Part shown: positions 45,410 to 52,424 of the stretch, piece by piece
Numbering within the stretch: position 1 is the stretch's first letter
Layout: each line of letters opens with the position of its first letter
Source of the DNA: Candidatus Poribacteria bacterium
Lineage (GTDB): Bacteria; Poribacteria; WGA-4E; UBA9662
Reading direction: 5' to 3'
Length of the DNA stretch: 52,424 nt
Assembly: GCA_002709695.1 (NCBI GenBank)
Contig: PAQF01000022.1
Location: 1 to 52,424, forward strand
Translations under genes and position numbers: made by a program
Notes under the pieces: generated by a model
Seen by the model: only the letters and a program-made list of their open reading frames with translations
Databases searched by the model: none
Told to the model about the DNA's origin: nothing

Positions 45410-46455
45410 CCGACTGTAACGATCTGCCCAGTACGAACAGATTCAGCTTCTTTATAACAGAGAAGTAACGCATCTCTAGCTTTAGTACCAGAAAGCAAAA
45501 CTGCATCTGAATCGCCATTAATAGCATCTACAGCATGCTGTATTTCATTGGTAAATGCGTCAATCGGATCAGTATCACCCAGATCAACCTGCTCCACTTT
45601 GCCATCATCAGTAATAATTGTCAGTGGTTGTGAAACAACTGGTTGCCCACCGAGTGTCGAGGACTCGAAAAGTAGCGTAGCTTTCTGCAGAAAGATCTCG
45701 AATCCATGAGAAAAAGCTCTCCCTTTTTGTGCTATAGAACCGGACGAACAACTAATTGTAACAGGATTATCTGTATAAATATATTGAGTCGTTAAATAGT
45801 CAGTATATTTTTCACCGATGAGTTTTCCCTGCGAGAAAACAGCACTCGGCATGCCATTCAATAATTGAATAAAATGCGTATCATGGATATGTAAATCAAT
45901 GCCCGGGCCACCACTCCTCTCTACATCCGAAGCACTAGGAGTATCAGCAGCTTTTGAGGTTATCCGCTTTAGGTTTGCCCCCAAGAGCTCACCATATTCA
46001 GCATTTTTGACCGCTTCGAGTGCATAGCTGAATTCTGCAAAGAATGGCAATACATGAGCCACCATCAATCTGTTACCAGTTTCATCTGCAACCCGTGTCA
46101 TTTCGTTTGCAGAGTCGAGATCAATTGCAATCGGTTTTTCAACTAAGACATGCTTTCCTGATTTAAGGGCTGAAATAGTAACATCTCTATGATAATGGGT
46201 AGGCAAACAGATATCAATAAGATCTATTTCAGGATCAGACAAAATAGCATCAATATCATCATAAGTCTTAATTTCCGAGAGGTCCTCTACCGATCCTCTC
46301 GGCCCAAAATTACCTTGGATTGAGGTCCAATCCCCATTCAATTTTTTCGGGCTTCTCGTACAAATAGCTGTAACTTTACCACCTAAAATTTTCTGTATAC
46401 CATAGTAATGAATCATTCCCATGAAGCCAATACCAATAATTCCAATTCTTACCAT
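45406..46455 (-). CDS. Gfo/Idh/MocA family oxidoreductase
   Basis: The 349 aa dehydrogenase has NAD(P) motif GIIGIGFMGMIH, canonical lysine motif LVEKPIAID (unlike the other Gfo/Idh protein in this window) and GGPGIDLHIHDTHFIQLL for substrate. A GTG two codons before ATG 46455 is an alternative start. Family members oxidise sugars, cyclitols or their derivatives. It heads the coupled trio with RimK-like and MurJ genes, which could hint at a cell-envelope sugar (inference). Confidence 0.92.
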   Translation of the reverse strand: MVRIGIIGIGFMGMIHYYGIQKILGGKVTAICTRSPKKLNGDWTSIQGNFGPRGSVEDLSEIKTYDDIDAILSDPEIDLIDICLPTHYHRDVTISALKSGKHVLVEKPIAIDLDSANEMTRVADETGNRLMVAHVLPFFAEFSYALEAVKNAEYGELLGANLKRITSKAADTPSASDVERSGGPGIDLHIHDTHFIQLLNGMPSAVFSQGKLIGEKYTDYLTTQYIYTDNPVTISCSSGSIAQKGRAFSHGFEIFLQKATLLFESSTLGGQPVVSQPLTIITDDGKVEQVDLGDTDPIDAFTNEIQHAVDAINGDSDAVLLSGTKARDALLLCYKEAESVRTGQIVTVG

Positions 46456-46597
46456 ATCCACACTCGTAACTGCTTTAGTATACAGGCACTATTATATTCG
46501 ATTTACGTTTAACCTTCAAATTTTAAAAAAATATCCTCTTAAATATCAATTGGATTTCAACAGCAAGAACAAGGACAAATCAGAATCATTAGCAATT

Positions 46598-47311
46598 CTA
46601 GCTCGAAATAGCAGGGGAAAGAGGGAAAGATTGTAAGATTTGACAACTTGGGTATGGCTTTTGTAGAACGGCTTGCAATAAATCAATATGAGTCACTTCA
46701 ATGGTACCAACTTCAGTGTTGCGAATCTTTTTAACTTTTTCTTTCAATTCTTCAAGCTGACGTTTGCTTTTTACCCCAGCTATGCTCATATGTGGCAACC
46801 ATCTTTCTCCTTCAAGCGGATATTTAGGAATTGCTGTTGCCTCAGAATGAAAATGGCCTTGAATCTGAGCAATTGCGCCATTGTCCTCTGCTTCCAAGAC
46901 AATATAGCTTTCAAGACCATTAACTCTTCCTAGTCGAACCCGAAAAGCTTGGATGCGCGAAATTATTTGTTCGGCCTGCTCGAGAATCTGCTCCAAAGTT
47001 TGAGCTTCAATATCACATTCAAGTACCTTCTGATCAGTCAAAAAGCCAAGCCATTTGACAGTAATATGATAATAATCTGGAGGCATAACATAAACATCGG
47101 TAATTCTTCTGACAATCTCAGCGACTTCAGCTATTTGGGAGAGGATTTCTTGATCTTTAATCAAAATAGCAAACGCTAAACTGGTCTTCCTACCCTCAAA
47201 CCCTGCCGCACGTTCAGGATCATAAATTGCTGGATTATAACCATTTTGGAAATGGTTCCATATAGCGTTAAATTTCTCGCGATATGCTTGAGGAACTGGT
47301 TTGTCATTCAT
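46598..47311 (-). CDS. 2H phosphoesterase superfamily protein (2'-5' RNA ligase/LigT-like)
   Basis: The 237 aa protein carries the two H-x-(T/S) motifs of the 2H superfamily: YHITVKWLG (about 101-109) and LPHMSIAGV (about 173-181), spaced as expected. Members are cyclic phosphodiesterases or RNA-end enzymes, but several have unknown small-molecule substrates. It is longer than bacterial LigT (about 180 aa) through N- and C-terminal extensions. A candidate promoter (47320-47348) ends 8 bases before its ATG and no Shine-Dalgarno is visible, so it too may be leaderless. Confidence 0.85.
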   Translation of the reverse strand: MNDKPVPQAYREKFNAIWNHFQNGYNPAIYDPERAAGFEGRKTSLAFAILIKDQEILSQIAEVAEIVRRITDVYVMPPDYYHITVKWLGFLTDQKVLECDIEAQTLEQILEQAEQIISRIQAFRVRLGRVNGLESYIVLEAEDNGAIAQIQGHFHSEATAIPKYPLEGERWLPHMSIAGVKSKRQLEELKEKVKKIRNTEVGTIEVTHIDLLQAVLQKPYPSCQILQSFPLSPAISS

Positions 47312-47319
47312 ACTTTAAA

Positions 47320-47348
47320 GATATAACTCCACATTTACAGAATAACAA
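47320..47348 (-). promoter_or_regulatory. Candidate promoter abutting the 2H phosphoesterase start
   Basis: Minus strand -35 TTGTTA (47348-47343), 17 bases, -10 TATATC (47325-47320), then 8 bases to ATG 47311. Each box matches consensus in only four of six positions. Confidence 0.4.
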
Positions 47349-47642
47349 TTTCAAAGATGACACATGTCCATTGTAAACATACCAGAAAAACGATAAAGCC
47401 CCAAACAGAACCCCCGCCAACGAGTTGTCAAATATATCATAACTCCTTTTGAAATTCAAATAAAAATATGGAAGGACACTACATCATCTTCTTTTCAATC
47501 CAAATATAATGTTAAACTCAATGTCTCTAACTTTTTCCTTTGACATTACAGGGCGTTTATGATAAATTTCTGATTGTCTTTATGCTAATATAATTCTATT
47601 ATTAAATGAATATCATTTGAGAACTGTGCTGAGGGAAGCTTA
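47349..47642. other. Divergent intergenic region
   Basis: About 290 AT-rich bases. Promoter-like words for the plus-strand lipoprotein gene are a TTGACA at 47540-47545 and a TATAAT at 47589-47594, but neither has a partner at 17 bases. Shine-Dalgarno GAGGGAAG precedes the next gene. Nothing else is recognised. Confidence 0.4.
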
Positions 47643-48404
47643 ATGAAAAAAACAAGTTACTTCAAGTTTCTACTCTTTACTGTAGTAACAGTTGTAGTCT
47701 TCTCCGGTTGTAGCAGCAATGAGCCACCACAGATGGAAGAAGGTTACGATAGTATTATATCCACGATTGTACCACCACTATCTGTTTCTACAGGGCAGAT
47801 AATCGTTCTAGAGGCAAAAGCCAAAGACCCGGATCAGGACGAACTCAGTTACGTGTGGACTGCCAGGGATCCCGAGAGTAAAGATGTAACATCTGTAGTA
47901 TTTGTTGCTGGGATTCCATCCGAAGACTCCAAGAAGGATGAAGATAAAGCGAAAGAGAAGTCTGCACCTAATGAGGGATCACGTATCAATTTCTCCGCAA
48001 CTGAAGGTGGCACCTACCTTATAACTGTTACGATCGACGACGGAAACGATGGGAAAATTACGCGCTCTACTTTCATTAGCGTTGCGAAGACTAACCGTCA
48101 ACCAACACTCAATTCAACAGATCCAATAACCATTAGCCCAATTTCCCCTCACTACACCAACCAAGAAATTTTTCTTGTCGCCCAAGCAGACGATCCCGAC
48201 GGTGACAAACTGTTGTATGAATGGTCAGCTAGGGATCAAGCAAACGCTGATGCTGGTGGCCTGCTTGAATCAACCGAAGGAACTAGTGTAAAGCTAGTTG
48301 CCGACGTACCTGGTAGCTATCTGATCAGTGTCCTTGTTCAGGATGGTCATGGAGGGCAAGATCGTGGATCTTCTGTCATTGTGGTAACTGATCGAGAAGA
48401 GTAG
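47643..48404 (+). CDS. Lipoprotein with two PKD-like beta-sandwich repeats
   Basis: A signal peptide (1-22) ends in a lipobox FSGC with C23. The mature protein has two Ig/PKD-like repeats with the same pattern: a Pro/Thr-rich entry, an AKDPDQDELSYVWTARDP or ADDPDGDKLLYEWSARDQ strand pair, and a closing GTYLITVTIDDGNDGKI or GSYLISVLVQDGHGGQD strand. Such domains bind surface polymers or hold proteins apart. The rhomboid-TPR gene follows 12 bases later, so both are probably in one transcript. Confidence 0.9.
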   Translation: MKKTSYFKFLLFTVVTVVVFSGCSSNEPPQMEEGYDSIISTIVPPLSVSTGQIIVLEAKAKDPDQDELSYVWTARDPESKDVTSVVFVAGIPSEDSKKDEDKAKEKSAPNEGSRINFSATEGGTYLITVTIDDGNDGKITRSTFISVAKTNRQPTLNSTDPITISPISPHYTNQEIFLVAQADDPDGDKLLYEWSARDQANADAGGLLESTEGTSVKLVADVPGSYLISVLVQDGHGGQDRGSSVIVVTDREE

Positions 48405-48416
48405 CTTACTTGAATC

Positions 48417-50171
48417 ATGGAATTTCGACTGCAAGATAGGGCCATCGAAATTACGAGTAAGACCATCCATAAGTGGGAAAACTTAAATCGAAGATCAAAC
48501 GTTGTCCTTCCCCCTCAGACAACTGACAAAAAAAACACCACACCATATAACATAAAATTACTTCGTCAATTTCGCCCCAGTTTTACTCTATTATTCATTA
48601 CTCTTAACACGCTAATTTACTTCCTTATAGATAATCCTTTTAACAATGAACAAGTAAATTTGCGAAAACTTATCCAGTTTGGAGCGTACTCCTACCCCCT
48701 AATAATTCAAAACAATGAATACTGGAGACTTATTACAAGCACCTTCCTCCATATTGGTTTTAGCCATTTCATCTTTAACATTGGTCTAATCCTAATTTTA
48801 GGACTGCTAATCGAACGTATTTACGGTAGTTGGCAATATCTAATCATTTACCTAACATCAGCAGTAACAGGAAACCTACTGAGCCTATTCTGGATTAGAA
48901 ATTCAGTTGGCGCAGGAGCATCCGGCGCAGTTTTCGGTGTGATGGGTGCTATGGTAGCCTACGGAATCTGGTATAAGAACAAAATCCCTAATTACCAGAA
49001 ACGCATCTTTGGCTATCGTATTCTGCCATTCATCATTCTAGACTTGATCATAGGAATTTGGATACCGCAAATCAATGTTGCTGCACATGTGGGTGGGTTT
49101 ATCTGTGGTCTAATTTCAGCAGTATTCATCAAACCACAGATCCATAGACCGAAAGACTCCTACCGCCCCTTCCAAAGTAAAGCAATCGGAATATTAGCTG
49201 GTACTGCCGCAATATGTTGCTTTGCAATTGCAATTCTCCACTCTTTCACTGACACTCCGGATATAGTAGACGCCAGAGTAGAGGTTGTCATGGATACCAT
49301 CAAATCTCAAAACTCTATAATTCGCGAGTACGAAATCCGAGCAAAAAGGCGATATAATCGCCAAGACTTTGAAGCATTGGAGTTGCTATATCTGGAACAA
49401 TTGCAGAATAATCCTAAGAACGAAACATGGCTCAATAAACTTAAATCTTTTTATAGTCGAGCACTTGAATTAGATCCATCTAACAAGAGTTGGAATGAAA
49501 ACCTGCTAGCTCTATATCTCAGAAATGTACAAGGAACGAAAAACGAAACCTCTGAATTAACAGACTATATTAACATTTGCAAAAAGGTAGCCGAAAAACA
49601 CGGTTATCACGAACCTCTATATCGAAACCTTGAAATTTTCTTGCAACACGCATTAACTTTGGCTTCTCACGAAAATCAACCTGCGACGCAAAACGAACTT
49701 GAGAAATTTTACAATAGCGCAATCGAAGTAGATACAGCTAATCCAACTTGGCAAAACAACCTAGCTTGGTACTATGTCGAACGAAAAATAAAACCAACAA
49801 AAGCACTTACACTCGCAAGAAACGCTGTAAAGCTCGACCCCAGCAACTCAACCTTATTAGACACATTAGCTTGGGCCTACATGCGAAACAAAAACCATAT
49901 CAAATCTCTCCATGTATTTGAAACTGTCTTTTGGAATGTGTCCCAACCCAATAAAAATAATATTTCAGAAAATCAAGCCGCTGAAGAAAGTAGTTGGCAA
50001 GGACTCACAACTTTAATCGATGGATTCAATTCAATACCAAATAGTCACGATTTTGCTCACGCCTTTTCCGATTTCTACCGCCGTCTTTCGACTGATTTGG
50101 CCCAAAACACAGATTTACAAGCCAAACTGACCGAAGCTTTCGAACACTTCAAAAGCCTGAAGGCAAACTAA
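48417..50171 (+). CDS. Rhomboid protease fused to C-terminal TPR domain
   Basis: The 584 aa protein has six or seven N-terminal TM helices with HIGFSHFIFNIG, catalytic S169 in GAGASGAVFGVMGA and H224 in AAHVGGFICG, an intact rhomboid active site. Residues 300-560 are helical and contain TPR-like repeats (WQNNLAWYYVERKIKPTKAL, LLDTLAWAYMRNKNHIKSL). TPRs recruit partner proteins, so the fusion may direct the protease to a complex. It lies between the PKD-like lipoprotein and the membrane-anchored ORF at the edge, 4 bases apart from the latter. Confidence 0.92.
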   Translation: MEFRLQDRAIEITSKTIHKWENLNRRSNVVLPPQTTDKKNTTPYNIKLLRQFRPSFTLLFITLNTLIYFLIDNPFNNEQVNLRKLIQFGAYSYPLIIQNNEYWRLITSTFLHIGFSHFIFNIGLILILGLLIERIYGSWQYLIIYLTSAVTGNLLSLFWIRNSVGAGASGAVFGVMGAMVAYGIWYKNKIPNYQKRIFGYRILPFIILDLIIGIWIPQINVAAHVGGFICGLISAVFIKPQIHRPKDSYRPFQSKAIGILAGTAAICCFAIAILHSFTDTPDIVDARVEVVMDTIKSQNSIIREYEIRAKRRYNRQDFEALELLYLEQLQNNPKNETWLNKLKSFYSRALELDPSNKSWNENLLALYLRNVQGTKNETSELTDYINICKKVAEKHGYHEPLYRNLEIFLQHALTLASHENQPATQNELEKFYNSAIEVDTANPTWQNNLAWYYVERKIKPTKALTLARNAVKLDPSNSTLLDTLAWAYMRNKNHIKSLHVFETVFWNVSQPNKNNISENQAAEESSWQGLTTLIDGFNSIPNSHDFAHAFSDFYRRLSTDLAQNTDLQAKLTEAFEHFKSLKAN

Positions 50172-50175
50172 GCTA

Positions 50176-52424
50176 ATGTCAAGATACACGTTGCTAATTC
50201 TGCTCATCATTCATATTCCTGAAGTTATAGCACAAGAAAATGCTGGAAATAATGAGGTTTGGAGCTGGAATAATTTTGTTTCTCACCCACTTGCGATATC
50301 TGCCTTTTTCATTTTTCTCTTTGCTAGCATAAATTACCTAATTGACTTATTCAAAAAGGACAAAATCCTCAAGCAGCTACTCAGAAAATACCTAGTTTTT
50401 CAAATGCAAGATGACAGCCGTTATCGAGGAACCATGCGACTAGAAAGAGACGGAGTTGAAATTATTTCTGAGGAATCACGTCAAAGAGGTCACGCAGCCA
50501 GTTACATTTTTCATAAAGCCGAAATGAACTCCATTAAAGCCTATATCCGCTACATCGATTCAATGAACGAAAACGAGAAGATACAACGAGATTGGGATCT
50601 CAACCGAGTATACCATCCGAGCTTTTCAACACGGCTACTTCGGAAAATTAGGAACTTTTGGGTTGCTTTAAAGGACTCGGTAAGAACAACTATCCAAATG
50701 GTCTGGGGGTCATTTCAAAAGATGAAAGCCCTTCAACCCATGCAAAGACACAGAACTGACGCCAACATCGGTCGTGAAATAGATGACATAGAGAAAAGTT
50801 TGGTTGAATATGCTCTAGATGAAAGTTATGAAAGACTAATCGAACGATTTGTAGGCACGCGCGTCAAAGTAGAAGTAGAAGAAAATAAAATCCCCAAACA
50901 ACCCCTGGAAACTAGTAAATTCACTGCGATTCTTAAAGAATATAACACACAATATATGTACCTAATGGACATCAAACAAGAAAATGGACAGGGATATCCT
51001 GACCAATGGGAAGTAAATTTCAACATTGGAGGGACTACACGAGACGAACGAGGAATGCGTTGTAGAACAGAAGGAGAACACCTATTTTTTGAGAACAATA
51101 CTCCTTATGACATATTAGTTGGGGATGTTCGGCTTCACGACGGCAGTCCAGATTTTGTGAACGAACTTAAATATGAATTCCGCGTTCCGGCGTTTGAGAT
51201 ACTGTCTATGACCTTACGCCCATCAGACCTTAATCAAACCGTACCACCATTCCAAAAGATTATAACTAGACAAAAACGCACCTACAAAAACTTCAAGCAA
51301 GTTCACGTCCAATTCAAGTCGGTCCGTGAGGCAGACATCGTTTTCCCTCGACAGTACTGTCACATCATTGAAAGTGCTGAAAAACACGAAACACACTTGT
51401 TGGATCTTGACACTTTAACGGAAAACATACTTACTCAAAATAAAACCACGGATGTTACTATTACAGATACTCAAGGGAACCCAATTAAAGGTATTAATAT
51501 TATTCATGGATATATAACCAATATTAATGAAGACCGAATCGATATCAAAGAGATTGGACATAGCTACGCCAGACGCTGGTCTGTTGAACATGCTTTTAAT
51601 CGTCTTGACAATAAGATGCGGAAATTCACATCTCAAACGGTCAAAGTCCTGCCCAACTTCCGAAAGAGAATAATAACCCAAACAGTCCTCATAGCCAAAA
51701 TGAGAGGAAAAAAACCGGAACAAAAGCCAATCAGTCCACTTCTTTTTTCTCCCGCATCACCACGGATCAAGCCACATATAAAATCTCAAGTACCACTTAA
51801 AACAATTGTCCTCACAGGTAATGCTGCTGACGTAGAATTCCCAGCCATCCAAAAATTTGATAAGATAGAAAATCACCACATACTTTATCAGGAAACGCAA
51901 AGTCTCAAATCTGTCCAGATTTCAAAATCACATATCCTTTGGATCGGACACGGAGAAATTTACAACGAAAAATATCAACTAAATATTGATGCGGAACATA
52001 GAATCAAAACTTTCGTTAGTCAGGGAGGAATAGTTATAACATCAGGCCAAGATGTAACAGGCTTGCGTCGGCGAAGTGCTGGCTGGATACCAGAACCACT
52101 AATCGCCACTGAACGTGAGGAAACTACGGAATTTGAAACGACACATGCGGGCAAAAACCTCTTCCAATATCCTAACAAGATAAAATCAGGTGATATTAAA
52201 ATGGACGATATGTGGACTGGCTGGAACAATAAGTTCCAGCTCTACGCGCATGCGCATGGCAACGACGATGCTGCAGTTCTATTGCTAAAATTCCAAGCTG
52301 GATTATACATCATCACCAGCTTGAAAAACGAAACTAGAAATGACATCGAAGTAAATCAAAAAATGATACAAAACCTCATGTATTTTGCTGTAAAATGGTA
52401 TGATCGCCAGAAGCACCAAAATCT
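50176..52424 (+). CDS. Large membrane-anchored protein, GATase-like C-terminal region (cut by window edge)
   Basis: I translated this myself: ATG 50176, 749 codons, no stop before the end. A signal peptide or first helix (1-19) and a TM segment (about 38-58) anchor it. A long region of no family I know follows (residues 60-540). From about residue 540 the sequence has the strand-helix rhythm of a class I amidotransferase-like fold (HILWIGHGEIYN, then FVSQGGIVITSGQDV), similar in style to the vWA protein at 8503-10704. It starts 4 bases after the rhomboid-TPR stop and should be co-transcribed. Function unknown. Confidence 0.85.
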   Translation, partial: MSRYTLLILLIIHIPEVIAQENAGNNEVWSWNNFVSHPLAISAFFIFLFASINYLIDLFKKDKILKQLLRKYLVFQMQDDSRYRGTMRLERDGVEIISEESRQRGHAASYIFHKAEMNSIKAYIRYIDSMNENEKIQRDWDLNRVYHPSFSTRLLRKIRNFWVALKDSVRTTIQMVWGSFQKMKALQPMQRHRTDANIGREIDDIEKSLVEYALDESYERLIERFVGTRVKVEVEENKIPKQPLETSKFTAILKEYNTQYMYLMDIKQENGQGYPDQWEVNFNIGGTTRDERGMRCRTEGEHLFFENNTPYDILVGDVRLHDGSPDFVNELKYEFRVPAFEILSMTLRPSDLNQTVPPFQKIITRQKRTYKNFKQVHVQFKSVREADIVFPRQYCHIIESAEKHETHLLDLDTLTENILTQNKTTDVTITDTQGNPIKGINIIHGYITNINEDRIDIKEIGHSYARRWSVEHAFNRLDNKMRKFTSQTVKVLPNFRKRIITQTVLIAKMRGKKPEQKPISPLLFSPASPRIKPHIKSQVPLKTIVLTGNAADVEFPAIQKFDKIENHHILYQETQSLKSVQISKSHILWIGHGEIYNEKYQLNIDAEHRIKTFVSQGGIVITSGQDVTGLRRRSAGWIPEPLIATEREETTEFETTHAGKNLFQYPNKIKSGDIKMDDMWTGWNNKFQLYAHAHGNDDAAVLLLKFQAGLYIITSLKNETRNDIEVNQKMIQNLMYFAVKWYDRQKHQN

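Noticed and set aside
1-52424. CRISPR arrays, insertion sequences, prophage or conjugation genes
   Set aside because: No regular short repeats, transposase, integrase or phage structural genes were seen on either strand.

Overview
The window is about 52 kb of AT-rich bacterial chromosome (roughly 40% GC by eye) with some 45 protein genes, one tRNA gene and no insertion sequence, prophage or CRISPR array that I can see. The gene mix suggests a Gram-negative-type bacterium of the Poribacteria/Latescibacteria/Planctomycetes kind: several phytanoyl-CoA dioxygenase-like proteins, Gfo/Idh/MocA oxidoreductases, an SMP-30 lactonase, an M81 (MlrC-like) peptidase, an RraA-like protein, microcompartment vertex proteins and TrmFO. 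Candidatus Poribacteria is my best guess, by inference only.

Layout. 1-7.9 kb (minus): NtrC-like regulator (cut by the window edge), its kinase, a SPOR-like membrane protein, secF, secD, tRNA-Arg(CCU), apt, and a GT2 glycosyltransferase with a small DMT-type membrane protein. 8.0-10.7 kb (plus): an A-type Fe-S carrier and a von Willebrand A membrane protein. 10.7-12.5 kb (minus): selA followed by a short thioredoxin-fold gene read through an in-frame UGA, i.e. a selenoprotein with a UxxC motif and a hairpin right at the UGA. 12.6-26.4 kb (plus): K+ channel, ribD-ribE-ribBA-ribH, hisH, a second NtrB/NtrC-like pair, two EutN/CcmL vertex proteins, a rhomboid protease, a discoidin-like lipoprotein, a PolX with a decayed polymerase site but intact PHP site, and trmFO. 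26.4-39.1 kb: a looser, intergenic-rich accessory stretch with small-molecule catabolism and transport genes (Gfo/Idh, SMP-30, two PhyH, MFS, RraA-like, M81, ABC solute-binding protein) plus dusB. 39.2-47.3 kb (minus): HAD hydrolase, gnd, a third PhyH with a changed iron site, MazG-like hydrolase, murJ, RimK-like ATP-grasp, Gfo/Idh and a 2H phosphoesterase. 47.6-52.4 kb (plus): PKD-like lipoprotein, rhomboid-TPR fusion and a large membrane-anchored ORF that runs off the end.

The strongest observation is the selA-selenoprotein pair (10710-12516): ordinary gene calling would split it at the UGA and lose the gene. A second theme is promoter architecture. Clear -35/-10 pairs with 17-18 base spacers occur, and for mazG, ribD, selA and the 2H phosphoesterase the -10 box ends only 7-9 bases before the start codon, suggesting leaderless or near-leaderless mRNAs alongside genes with ordinary Shine-Dalgarno sites. 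A third is the PhyH-family protein at 41698-42516, where the iron-binding HxD is HxG, as in some Fe/2-oxoglutarate halogenases.
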